DNA of 64,000 bases from Closterium sp. Naga37s-1 (GCA_947471745.1 CANJKZ010000463.1:134001-198000); one strand, 5' to 3'. Shown: positions 18,575 to 29,104, counted from the stretch's first letter. Program-made: numbers and translations. Notes: generated by a model from the sequence alone, not told the origin.

Positions 18575-21500
18575 TCACCCTTCCACTCGTTGCCTCTTTC
18601 CCACGCTCTCTTCCTCTACCTCCTTCCCTTCCTCTTCCTCTTCCTTCCCTGCTTCCTCAATCTCCTCCCCCCTCCCTCTCTCCCCACTTCCAGCGTCATC
18701 AGCAGCACCACCAGCACCATCCCCGGGAGTGGGAGGATCGTGACCAGGTGTGTTGAGAAGTCTCTGCCTTTCAGCCAACTCTGCAAGCGAAGGGAGTGGA
18801 GATGAGGTAGATTGAAACGATATGAAGGTCAAACATGAGCAAATGGAAGAGAATGAAACACTCGGACATTATGGTGGAACAAGATGAACTTGTGGCAAAA
18901 TCACGTGAACACCTCAACCCACACTACTTTTGAGGCGCCTCAAAAGTCGTCTCTCTACCTGCATTTTTTTTTTTCTGAGGTGCCTAAAAAATCATGTAAA
19001 CATCTCAACCCACACTTGAGCACCAGTGAAAAACACTAACCACCTCACATCTACCACGCCATAAACGATAACCATCTCACCTCTCAGTTCGCCGTCAGTG
19101 GTAACCATCTCACCTGCCAATTCGCCGTCACTGGTAACCATCTCACCTGCCAATTCGCCGTCACTGGTAACCATCTCACCTGCCAATTCGCCGTCACTGG
19201 TAACCATCTCACCTGCCAATTCGCCGTCACTGGTAACATCTCACCTGCCAATTCGCCGTCACTGGTAACCATCTCACCTGCCGATTCGCCGTCACTGGTA
19301 ACCATCTCACCTGCCAATTCGCCGTCACTGGTAACCATCTCACCTGCCAATTCGCCGTCACTGGTAACCATCTCACCTGCCAATTCGCCGTCACTGGTAA
19401 CCATCTCACCTGCCAATTCTCCGTCACTGGTAACCATCTCACCTGCCAATTCGCCGTCACTGGTAACCATCTCACCTGCCAATTCGCCGTCACTGGTAAC
19501 CATGTCCAAATCAAGCAAGGAGAGCAGGCGGCCAAGGTCAACTGCACTGCTGCACTGCTGCGCCCCCCTGCCACTCCCCAGCTTCATCCCCCCTCTGCTA
19601 CCACCTCCGCCCAACACCATTGCCACTGGCACTAGAAACGCTGCTGCTGCTGCTGCTGCTGCTGATGGTACTGTTGGTAGTGGTACTGTTGGTAGTGGTA
19701 CTGTTGGTAGTAGTAGTGGTGGTGCTGCTGCTGCTGCTGCTGCTGCTGGTAATGTTGATGGTGCTGCTACTGTTACTGCGGCCGCTGCTGTTGCTGCTAC
19801 TGCTGCTGTTGCTGCTCCTGCTACTGATGACGGTGCTGCTGCTTGTGCAGTGGGTATAGGGGGACTAGCAGAGGGTCTGGGCGCGGCAGGAGGAGAAGAA
19901 GGGGGAGGAGGCGGAGCAGCAGGGGGAGGAGGCGGAGCAGCAGGGGGAGGAGGCGGAGCAGCAGGGGGAGGAGGCGGAACAAAAAGGGGAGGAGAAGACA
20001 GCGCTAGAGAGGCAAGCACGGCTGGTGAAAGGGCAACTGTGGGCAGCACGAGCACGAGCGCGCCCGAGTCCCCTTCACAGTCAAACGCCTGGCCGTGTTG
20101 ACTCACGATGAGGAGGTCCGTGAAGAGAGACATGCCGTCCCCCTCGCTGTGCTCCACTGCATATGCTGCTATGGTGCCGTGAGTCAGCCCTGAGGCGCTG
20201 CCCACCTGATAGGAGGAAAGAGGAGAAAGGAGGCAGAGGAGTGGGAAAAGAGGGCGGCTATCATCATCATGATGCACTGCGCCTGAGACGCTGGCCGCAT
20301 GAGAGGAGAGAGAAGGGTGAGAAGAGGAGAAGAGAGGAGAGGAGAGGAGAGAAAGAAGAGGAAAAGAGAGGAGGGAAAGAAGAGGATAAGAGAGGAGAGA
20401 AAGAAGAGGATAAGAGAGGAGAGGAGACGGGAGGAAGGAGAGAGGAGAGAGGCGAGGAGGGAAAGGAGAGGGAGGAGGGGATAGGAGAGAGAGGAGGGAG
20501 AACGTGGGTGGTGTAGAGCGTCTTGCCCCTGCCATCACCCTTGCATACCTCTTAACTAGGCACCTTCCTACCCACCTTCCATGCACCTTCCACGCACCTT
20601 CCACGCACCTTCCACACATGCTGCCCCACCACACTACGGATGTCGTCTGATAGGCTGATGTGGCGGGGGGGACCGATAGGGCCGATTCCCGCCACTTGCG
20701 TCGTCACGACTGATAAGTCAAACTCCTCGTGGAAGGGAATGTATGCGCCGTCCGTGCGCACAAACGAGTCTGCTTGTAACGGGGACGAGGGGACGTGTGG
20801 AACATGCATTGGGACATGAGGGGAGCACGTTGAGTGGGGAGGCTGGGAAAGGATTGGAGAAGTGAGAAGGGAAGGAATAAAACGTGTAGTGTAGAACAAT
20901 GTCTTAGTGTGACAACTCTTACGGAATCACCTAATAACGAGAATTATCCGCACCTGGGTTCATGTTGGCGAACACGCCGAACCACGCGTGGTCCGAGGCA
21001 AACGGCAAGGCTCGTTCCACCGAGCCTAAGAACCTCCCAGGACCAAGCGACGTGGGCAGGGGGTGAAACAACTTCTGCTTCGGCTGATCCAAATCAACTG
21101 CCACGTGGCGAGTCGCCAGAAACCCCACCCCCAGACAACCACTGCTCCCACCATGACTGCCGCTCATCCCACCAGCACTGCTTGTCCCACCAGTCATCCC
21201 GCCACGACTGTTGCTGCCGCCGCTACCGCTGCCGCCGCTGCTGCTGTTGCTCCTGCTGGTTTTTTTTACAATCGCTCCCAGCGTTCCATACACCTCCTCG
21301 CTTGCAATCTGCGACCCCGGCCCGAACTTGCTGCCACTCCCCCTCAGCTGCTCCACCAGCGGGTTATCAATAATAGCTACCTCTGCCGCCACTCCCACCG
21401 CGCCTGCCACGTCACCCGCCACGTGGCCCGCCACGTGGCCTGCACAGCCTGAGCTGCTGCTACTGCCACTGCTCTGATTGGTCAACTCTACCACGTCCAC

Positions 21501-22346
21501 GTCACACTCGTACCCACCCGGCCCCTGCAGCTTCCTCGGAAGCTTCTGCGCCGGCAGCAGCCACGCCTCGTGCACCTTTCTTGGAACGAAGACCACTATA
21601 GCGGGGACGCCCGTCAGCCTTCCGCGCCGCGTGCGCAAGCCGAGCGCGGTGCCGAGGCTGTGGCGGCGGAGCGCATCGCTGTGGCACGCGCGGATGAGCA
21701 TCAGCTGCGCGATCGTCGTCGCGGGTCGCGTCATGGCGCCGCGAGGAAGCCGCGACCCGGCGAGCGTCAAATCTGTCAGCGGCTCGCCGGGATTCGCTCT
21801 AGCTTTGGAAGTCTCTTTAGCGTCAGTGCGACCACTTCTTGTGGTTGGATTGGTAGCGAGATTTGCGGCGGGGGCCGCGGGGTGACGAGGGCTCGAAACT
21901 GCAACTGGAGACGCCAGCTGTCGGAGGAAGTACTCGTGGCGGGCGCGTGGCGACGCGTGCGACGCGTCGCAAGGCGGCCATTGTACGTATCTCGGCGCGG
22001 GCGCTGGCTCGTACTGCCCGGCCGATTCGAGCGGCTGCAGCGACTGCGGACCGTTGGATAGAACGCATCGGACGGCCGGTTTGAGCCGGCTGAAGAGCGG
22101 AGCTAAGAAGCTGGGGGAGCCTTGATAACGCTTCCAAGTCGTCACTGATTCGACTGGCGAACTGAGAGCGACACTCGCGGGGGTGCTGCTGTCGAACGAG
22201 CCGTATTTCCAGGCTCTCGTGCGACCCGCCGGGCTTTCGGGGAATAGGAGAGTGGATCCGCGTTTCTTCACACCGCTACCGCCGCCGCCGCCTCCGCTGG
22301 CGGTGTTACGGGCGGTGTAGGAACGGGCGAAAAAAGGCGGGTCCAT
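18575..22346 (-). CDS. NAL1-like: NARROW LEAF 1-like trypsin-type serine protease (4 exons)
   Basis: Exons 22346..20954, 20769..20609, 20205..19476 and 18780..18575 splice in consistent phase to 829 residues. Core blocks match the plant NAL1 family: FSLGTALGLRTR-like LRRHSLGTALGLRTRRGRLT, VHEAWLLPAQKLP, GSQIASEEVYGTLGAIVK, FLATRHVAVDLD (His near 414), FVRTDGAYIPFHEEF (Asp 471), VGSASGLTHGTI and FDCEGDSGAL (Ser near 565), then VDLGRLLSLLDLDMVTSDGE. Catalytic His, Asp and Ser are all present. The end, ESVGKRQRVEG after a Glu-rich stretch, resembles the basic nuclear-localisation tail of NAL1. In plants NAL1 is a nuclear/cytoplasmic protease affecting cell division and leaf shape; its role in this organism is unknown. 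Two unusual inserts: a Gly/Ser/His-rich stretch before FLATRH, and about 190 residues of Pro/Ala-rich repeats between GDSGAL and the last core block. Confidence 0.9.
18926..18947. repeat. Perfect 22-bp palindrome in NAL1 intron 3
   Basis: The half-site ACTTTTGAGGC is followed at once by its exact reverse complement. Looser versions centred on TGAGG..CCTCA occur in introns near 2350 and 27246. A diverged tandem copy of the surrounding sequence (CTCAACCCACACT) lies at 19003-19015. Confidence 0.8.
19084..19475 (-). repeat. 33-bp splice-donor minisatellite after NAL1 exon 3, about 12 copies
   Basis: On the gene's strand the unit is GTGAGATGGTTACCAGTGAC + GGCGAATTGGCAG. It equals the last 26 bases of exon 3 plus the first 7 of the intron, so every unit contains an intact GCAG|GTGAGA donor. 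Units are nearly identical. One near 19230 lacks a base. Because 33 is a multiple of three, reading through gives an 11-residue repeat (MVTSDGELAGE) up to the shifted unit. Confidence 0.92.
19630..20000 (-). repeat. Trinucleotide-rich coding insert in NAL1
   Basis: GCT/CTG and GGA-rich microsatellites encode Ala, Pro and Val runs between the catalytic Ser block and the last conserved block. The frame stays open throughout and no convincing splice pair removes it, so I treat it as coding. A retained or unannotated intron is the alternative. Confidence 0.6.
20209..20510 (-). repeat. GA-rich repeats and decayed exon 3 copy in NAL1 intron 2
   Basis: About 200 bases of AGAGGAGAGGAGAGAAAGA-type repeat form a pyrimidine tract on the gene's strand before the exon 3 acceptor. 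Near 20270-20300 the sequence GCGGCCAGCGTCTCAGGCGC resembles the exon 3 opening GTGGGCAGCGCCTCAGGGCT, a likely decayed 5' copy. Confidence 0.6.
20565..20608 (-). repeat. 11-bp tandem copies of NAL1 exon 2 end plus donor
   Basis: After the exon 2 end TGTGTGGAAG|GTGCG the unit TGGAAG|GTGCG is repeated as GTGCGTGGAAG, GTGCGTGGAAG, GTGCATGGAAG and GTGGGTAGGAAG. This gives up to five consecutive candidate donors 11-12 bases apart, which would shift the reading frame if used. Confidence 0.8.
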
Positions 22347-23378
22347 GGCGATTCCTGCGCGAGACCAGGAAATCTTTCCAAAAAATGATTCTCAATAAAA
22401 GCGTCTGGGTATACCCAGTGGAGAGTCGCGCAGTAGGGAAAGAAGAGGCCTGAAAACTCAAAGCGGCGATACCACTCGCTCGTTGTTCCAATCGACTCCA
22501 TTCATATGTTCCACGAGAGTTTCCCTACGGAGGTCGCAAGCACATAGGCGACTGGCAGTCGGGCCTAGACCCTACGATACGATTCTTGGAACGGAGAGAG
22601 TGACGAAATCGTGAAGCAGCCGTCTCGGCTACGACTGCTCGCAATCTACGAGTTCCCATGGCAGTCCGATGGAGTCCGGCGAGGCAAGACTTTCGTGGAT
22701 CGACTACTGAGGGGGTGCGAGGAGGTGGATATGGTCACATGCCACGCTGGTGGCCCTGACAGGTGGCAGGCATGGCATCATAGGACCGAGCTTCAGGCGC
22801 CTTACCGCGATTATCTGCAATGGATTCGCTTTTCCTAGTGGCCTCGTGGTTGGCGTTGTTTCTGGAATAACCAACCACCTCACGTGATGCTTGGAAAAGA
22901 AATGAAAGAAATACTACTGTACAGTCTAGTTGAAGAATCAAGGGAAGATTTCGAGTCGATCGAGAGAGGGGGAATCGAGGGAGGAGGAATCGAGAGAGGA
23001 GGAATCAACGGAAGAGGAATCTCTATGCAAGAACTGAGGGAACACCAAGAGCAGAGAGTTTCGCTACAACTCACGAACGAGGTTGGCTTGACCAGTGCGG
23101 CACAGGCGGCTCCGGTTCTCGCCACAAGAGTGAAATGGTTGCTGTTTTGACTTCAGGTTGAGGAATGCAGATACAAGAGCTGGTTATGTGATTTCAATAG
23201 AGATTGTAGAACTATGTACATTTGAGGATGGGTGAAAGGCATGCACGGCGGAGAAAGCTTGGGCATTGGATTATTTGCTGCAGTTACTCAGCATTACAGT
23301 GGAAAACTTACACAACTGCTTCAATCAGCAACAAGCATTTAGCATTGATCATATACTGTATAGTTTTCATGCTTACAC
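22347..23378. other. Intergenic between NAL1-like and ETG1 genes
   Basis: Both neighbours are on the minus strand, so this holds the NAL1-like promoter and the ETG1 3' region. A frame at 22611-22838 is open on the plus strand but matches nothing I know. A 15-bp repeat (GAGGAATCGAGAGAG) occupies 22966-23025. Confidence 0.45.
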
Positions 23379-26300
23379 CTACACCACGCGGTTACGAGCC
23401 TCTCTAGTGCGCTCCAAGTCCCTCACTGCCTGCCACCTCTCCCTCGAAAGCTCCCTCTCTCCGAAGCTTGCTGCTGCCAGGCGAGCCAATGTGAGCCACC
23501 TGCATGCCCATTGCCCACCCAGAGACGACCACAAATCAGTCATAGAGACATTAATGATTCGCATGCACCGCCAACACCACTCAGCAACAGGCATCACCCA
23601 GAAGCAAGCAGCGTGTACCTGTGAAAAGTATCGGAGTCGAGAGAGGGGTCCTGCTGCCGCGCTGCCACTAGCTCCCGCTCCACTTGCTGCCCGCACAGGT
23701 GGAATTTGGCGAGGGTGGGATTTGGCGAGGGTGGGATTTGGCGAGGGTGGGATTTGGCGAGGGTGTGATTTGGAGAGGGTAGGATGTGGGATGTGGGGAG
23801 GGTGGGATGAGAGGTGGTGATGCTGGGTTGCTGAGGCTGGAAGGGGCTGTGATGCCTACAGTTGGTGGCATGCCCATGTACACTCACATGCACGTGCATA
23901 CAGCACATATCCTCACTTATCACGTGCAAAGCACTCAGCATAAACCACACGCATAAACAATCCTTCCAGGACAGACTCAAGTACGCACCTCCCGCATGTC
24001 TTCCTTAATCTCATGCTCCAGCAGCCGGCAGCAGCCAATGTACCGCCGCCACATGGCAACCTCCGGCTCGTCCTCACGGACAGGCTGAGGTGGCGCCGTG
24101 CACCGAACCGGCAAGCTGACGTCAGCAGGCAGTAGGCGTGACGTGGCGTGCGACAGAATCAGCACAGGTATATCACTCTGCATGTCCATCTTATAGTACT
24201 GAAAATCGTAGTCCACTTTTTGCCACTCCATTAGCTCTTTAAGAGCCTGCAGGTTCTGACTCCCTAGCGCCGTCACCCTTCCCGGTTTTAAAGAAGTCTC
24301 GTCAATAGTCAGGTGCGTCCCTGCTGGTAACTGTAATACACCAGAGACTAGCCTGTCAGAGGTATAGTCTTTGTGGGGTGTGAGGCGACGCGAGTTAAGA
24401 GTGTCAAGGGAGAGTGGGAGAGTGTGGGTGGCTGGGAGGAGGGTTTGGAGAGAGGAGGTGAGGGCGGAGAGGGAGGGCGAGGCGGCTTGGGAGAGTGAGG
24501 GAGGGGAAGAGGAGAGAGGAGGAGGGGGGTGAGAAGGATTGGGGGCAGAGGAAGGTTCTGGGAAGCCGGAGAGGTTGAGGGAGAGTTTTCCCAGAGGCAT
24601 GGGCTCTATGCGCGTGTGTACCTGCATGGATGGACATATGCATACACGCACAGATGCACACATACACACATGCATGGGAGGTGAGGAGAGAAACAGCTCA
24701 AAGCATGCCAAACGTCGTCTGTTGCCACATCCCGAAACAGCAAGCGCAGCCAAAGGGACTGGACTGCAGCCTGCCCCTGTTGCTTACCACGCAGCTTACA
24801 TGCCAGCCCATACTCTCTGTGTGTGATGCGTGCGCTGCTGAATGCCTTGCACAAAAATACCAGCAGGTGCCAGCAGGTGCCAGCAGGTGCTGGCAGGTGA
24901 GTGTGCCGCAGTAGCTACTCGACAACCAGCCTGTAATTGGTGTGTGTGTGGACTGTATCTAATTGCAACGCCACTGCCCCTATGCTAAGTCACCGCATAC
25001 CGTACATACCCGTGACAGCAGGTGCAGCAGCAGGTACTCTGCTGCCAGCGTGCCACAAGTGTGTACCAGACGCTATATCATACCATGTCAAACGCACACA
25101 CACATGCTTTCTCACCTCACTGCATACATACCCGCGACAGCAGTTGCAGCAGAAAATACTCTGCTGCCAGCCTGTCGCCGTCCAGAGCAGCCGCCAGTCG
25201 GGACAGCAGCGCCGCCCTGATGCTCGCTGCTGCCTGCGCGGGAGATGTGCGGGGGAGGGGGTTGGTTCAAACTGATGATTCATTCGACTTAAAGCCCAGA
25301 GCAGCAGCCAGCCGAGACAGCAGCGCCGCCCTGATGCTCGCTGCTGCCTGCATGGGGGATGTGGGGGTTATGGGGGTCGGGGGGGTTCCATCTGATTTCT
25401 TGGTCGACTCAAAAGCCAGAGCAGCAGCCAGCCGAGACAGCAGTGCCGCCCTGATGCTCGCCGCTGCCTGCACGGGAGATGTGCAGGGGAAGGGTGTCGG
25501 GGGAGGATAGTTCAAATCAAACTGACTTGACTTGTGAGTGAACTCAAAAGCCAGAGCGAGCCAGTGGAGACAGCAGTACGGCTCTGATGCCCGCTGCTGC
25601 CTGGGGATGTGCACGGGAGTGGTATGGTGGGGAGGAAAGTGTAAGAACGAGGAGAAATTAGAGAAGGAAAATGGGGTGGGGCACACAAGATTGGAGAACA
25701 AGGCAGGCCCAGACGAGGCAGTGGTACTGAGGAGGAGGGACGGTATCATGGAAGTGCAAACTGATGGGCAGCCCTAGACGCCCTATACTCACTGCTACAG
25801 TTGGCTCTGTGGCCAGTTGGAAGAGGTCAGGAAGCTTCCTCCAGGTGAGGCAGTGCAGGCGCAGCACCTGGCTGCTGGGCAGACAGGCAGACGGGCACGC
25901 TCCCATGCCCATGTCGCCTCCCATCATCTCCACCTCCATCGCTGTGCCTGCGCCTGCGGTTGTCGCTGCACCTGCGCCTGCGGTTGTGGCTGTGGCTGTG
26001 TCGTGTGCTGCTGTGTGCGCCACTGCTGTGTTGGCAGTATGCACAGTGGGCGCGGATGGGGGTGCCACCACCCCCACGAACTCCACCACCTGATTCAGCT
26101 TGACCTGTGCCTCTGCGCTGTCGTACAGCTGATGTGTGAATGGGGGAGAGTGGGAGAGAAGAGAGGGAGACAGCGTGTGAGCGAGTGACCGTGGTGCCAT
26201 CACCACCTGGTTCAGCTTGACCTGTGCCTCTGCGTTGTCGTACAGTGATGGGGATAAGTGCATGCATGCATGGGGGGGAGGGAGGGAAGAAAACGAAGAG

Positions 26301-29100
26301 GAGTGAGTGCAGCGAGAGCAAGCACAAGCGAGTGACACCAGAAACACGCAGTGAGGTACACAGAGAGTGATCGGGGCGCGTACACGCAGTCAGCATGCTG
26401 CTCTAACGCACACCTTGGCAATGCAGGGCAGCAGCGGGCGGCCATGGGAAGGAGGAGAGGAGAGGCAGAGGGACCGAGAGGGAAGTGCAGATCCACGAAT
26501 GGAGGGGGGTCGCCAGCAGCAGAGTTGGCGGGCTGGGCGGTGTGTGGGGGGATTGCTGCTCTACATCTCACCTTCACAATGCAGGGCAGCAGTGGGCGGC
26601 CGTGGGAGGCAGAGGCAGAGGGGCCGAGAGGGAAGTGCAGATCCACCAACGGAGGGCGGTCGCCAGCAGCAGCAGTGCTGCCGGGCTGTGCCGTGGTGTT
26701 GCTGCTGGTGCTGGGGTTGGCCGCGCCTGTGGTGCTGGTAGCTGCAGTGGTGGCCTGGTGGAGAGGGGAAGACAAACGTACAGGGAGATCGAGACACCCG
26801 GAAAGAGGTGATGCGGACGGGAGGGGGGAGAAGCAAGCAGGCATCCACAACAGTATGCACATGAACGATCTAGTGAAGGACCAACAGTTACTTACTGCCT
26901 ACCGGTGAAGGAAAGAGTTCCTTTACCGCATGCTCCATTTTGACACTGTACCTGTGCGTGCCAAGGGCGATGGAGGACCGTACCTGTCTCTTGGTTTCCG
27001 CCGATGCACCTGCTGTAGTCCTGCCGTCCACGTCCATGCACTACACGATGGAAGAGGAAACAGAGAGGAAGGTCGAGGAGGAAGATGTGGGAGGGAAGCG
27101 AGAGGTGCTTGAGGCGATGCTTGGGACGGTAGGGGCAGTGCTAAGCAGGCCGGTGGGAGAACAGGATGCTCAATGCCCTTAAGCGATGCTGCACTGCAGG
27201 CACGAGAGCGTGAGCGGTAGGAGCATGAGTGAGGGCACCTTTTGAGGCACCTCAAATACCGCTTCAAGTGAGGAAATGTGGACGTGTTGGGGGAAGAAGG
27301 TTTGGCTAACACACTGACCACATCAGAAGAGAGCAGAAAGACAGGGTTAAATCAACAGGCACAGTAAGTGAGAACCACGGGAGACCCCAGGGGCACCCCA
27401 TGGAAGCCCCATGGAGTCTAAACGAAGACCCACCATGGCTTCAACGTCCCCTTCCTCTCTGCCCCTCTTCTCCGCCCCACTGCCCTCCTCCCCTCCGCCT
27501 CCCCCTTCCCCTCTCCCCCGGTTCCCCCTCCCCTCCCTCCCCCCATCCCTGAGAGCTCGCGCCCAGGGCTGCTCCCCCGGCACCTGGGCGAGAGGAGGAT
27601 AGGAGGAATTGGAGAAAAAGGAATAGGGGAAGGAGGAATTGGGTAGGGAGGAAATGGGGAGGGAGGAAATGGGGGGGGAGGGAAATGGAGGGGGGGGGGG
27701 GGGGAGGAATTGAGAAGGAGGAAGTGGGAGAGAGAGAGGAGGGGCATAGATGATGAACAAAAAATATGAGAATTAGAACGAGTGGCGAGCGGAAGTGAGG
27801 CTTCTGAGTCATCTCGACTCAATTCATTTCGAGCGTGAGTGAGGCTTCAAGTATGGAGCCAAGAAAAGCTGTCCACTGGGAGGACTCACCGGCACACAGT
27901 ACAGCAGCCGCCTCTCCCAGATACTACCGAAATCTGCCGCCCCTTCCATGCCCCCCTCCCCCAACCCCTCCGCCCCATCTCCCCCAATCCCCCCTGCGCA
28001 GTCCCCATCAGTGTACTTGGTGGTGCGCCAGGGGGGAGAGGGGGAGGCGGAGGAGCCTGAGGGGGAAGCGGATGGGGGCTGTCTGCTTCGTTTGTAGAGG
28101 CCCTGATAAAACTCCGTGCCCCACATGTCCTGTACCTGCAGGAACGAGAGAATGTACAGCAGTGGTGGAAGCATAGGGATTCGAATTATACACATGGCAG
28201 CTACTATAAGTTGAACCAAGCCCACTCGGGCAGAATTCATATGAATTCACGCGTGTCAGATTGCGTCAAGCCATGTCAGAATGACACCATGCATGTCAGA
28301 GTGAATTATTACACGAAAGAACGAGTTCAAAGGCGTCCGAACGAGTCAACTAAAACTTGGAAACTTTCAACCAAGGGAGTCAAGACGAGTCAATGCGAGT
28401 CAGGAAAACTTACCATGCCTCGAAATCTGACAAGAGAGCCCACCGGCACGTGATCCACACCCACTGAGTTAATCTCCGGCACCTAAGGAAGGAAGCAGAA
28501 CCAAGGAGCAGGGTTTATGTTTGGGTCAAAGAATCAAATACACGTGAATTTGAGTCGAGTCAAAATGCACGCGATCCGCGCCCACTTAGTTCACGTCCCA
28601 CTGGTTACCTATGGAGAGGTAAAAAGCCGTATCTTCCTTGCTTTTTACCCTGCAGGTGCGGGGACCGACTCTGTACGGTGCAGAACGGTCGTTTAGAGCA
28701 AGAAAGCAAGCGGTAGTTCAGAGCAAGAAAGCGCTCAGAGCAAGAAAGCCAACTGTCGCGTGGTGCTAACGGTCAGGCGTGAAGAGAGCACCTCAATGGT
28801 TGGTCAGCGCTAACGGTCTGCAAAGCAGTAATTAATCAACGCAGCAACGGCACGAAACTGATCTAAGCTTTCCACCTTATCGATATTCCCATCGCGGAAC
28901 AGGAACTCGTCGACGAGCGAGCGAACTCCCCAGTCTCCTTGCGCCAGCTGCCGCTTCATCGCCTCCTCCGCGCCTCCGCCATACCCGCCGCCTTGTCCGC
29001 CGCTCTGTGCGGCGCTGCGGAGCCGGTGGACCTCGCGATCGAAGAGGACGCGCACCGCTCCCAGCGGGTTGGCGAGGAGATCGAAGGCGGGACCTCCCAT
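23379..29100 (-). CDS. ETG1: MCM-binding protein ETG1/MCMBP (11 exons)
   Basis: Exons 29100..28876, 28482..28414, 28135..27890, 27583..27434, 27040..26984, 26754..26572, 26128..25793, 25233..25132, 24621..23989, 23686..23619 and 23499..23379 all join GT-AG in consistent phase, giving 729 residues. Family blocks in order: GGPAFDLLANPLGAVRVLFD, DWGVRSLVDEFLFRDGN, GSLVRFRGM joined to VQDMWGTEFYQGLYK, IWERRLLYCVPVPGEQPW, LYDSAEAQVKLNQVVEFVGV, VLRLHCLTWRKLP, LAAEYFLLQLLSR joined to VHTRIEPMPLGKLSLNLSGF, LTPHKDYTSDRLVSGVLQLP, KVDYDFQYYKMDMQSD and FHRWLTLARLAAASFGE. MCMBP/ETG1 binds MCM2-7, helps unload or stabilise it late in S phase, and in plants is an E2F target needed for sister-chromatid cohesion. 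Exons 4-6 are low-complexity and longer than usual. Introns carry splice-anchored exon copies. Confidence 0.93.
23698..23800. repeat. 20-bp tandem repeat in ETG1 intron 9
   Basis: GGTGGGATTTGGCGAGGGTG-type units occur about five times, just upstream (on the gene's strand) of the exon 10 acceptor. They do not match any exon. Confidence 0.8.
24845..25066 (-). repeat. Copies of ETG1 exon 8 3' end
   Basis: At about 25016-25062 the sequence repeats the last 14 codons of exon 8 (TLAAEYLLLHLLSR) with its GTATGT donor, downstream of the exon. Farther on, near 24860-24897, only the 10-base fragment CACCTGCTGG is repeated three times. Confidence 0.8.
25268..25605 (-). repeat. Three copies of ETG1 exon 8 5' half with acceptors
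   Basis: GCAG|GCAGCAGCGAGCATCAGG begins copies near 25354, 25473 and 25600, upstream of exon 8 (25233). Each covers about 20 codons (ASIRAALLSRLAAAL and variants) and then drifts into unrelated sequence with no donor. The farthest copy is the most diverged. Confidence 0.87.
26203..26258 (-). repeat. Copy of ETG1 exon 7 5' end
   Basis: A copy of the first 16 codons of exon 7 (YDNAEAQVKLNQVV) lies upstream of the exon in intron 6. Its acceptor AG is altered (CATCACTG instead of CATCAGCTG), so it is probably not spliced. Confidence 0.8.
26405..26530 (-). repeat. Copy of ETG1 exon 6 3' half with donor
   Basis: About 110 bases of the exon 6 3' half (PPFVDLHFPLGPSA and on) recur downstream of the exon and end in CCAAG|GTGTGC. 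A six-base indel region near SASASHGR distinguishes it from the exon. Confidence 0.83.
27238..27256. repeat. Near-palindrome in ETG1 intron 4
   Basis: CTTTTGAGGCACCTCAAAT matches the centre of the perfect palindrome in NAL1 intron 3 and a similar one in the RING gene intron. Confidence 0.6.
27598..27745. repeat. GA/G-rich repeats in ETG1 intron 3
   Basis: GGAGGAATTGG and GGGAGGAAATG units grade into a run of about 14 G. On the gene's strand this is the pyrimidine tract before exon 4. Confidence 0.75.
28568..28604 (-). repeat. Copy of ETG1 exon 2 5' part
   Basis: On the minus strand GTGAACTAAGTGGGCGCGGA + TCGCGTGCA resembles ATTAACTCAGTGGGTGTGGA + TCACGTGCC inside exon 2. It lies upstream of that exon in intron 1 and contains a stop codon, so it is a decayed copy. 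Confidence 0.65.
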
Positions 29101-29104
29101 CGTG

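Noticed and set aside
19084..19475. CRISPR array or independent protein repeat gene (33-bp repeats)
   Set aside because: There are no spacers, and each unit is the end of NAL1 exon 3 plus its splice donor.
19084..20634. A separate 516-residue minus-strand protein
   Set aside because: It is NAL1 exon 3 read through into intron on both sides; the conserved blocks and splice sites explain it.
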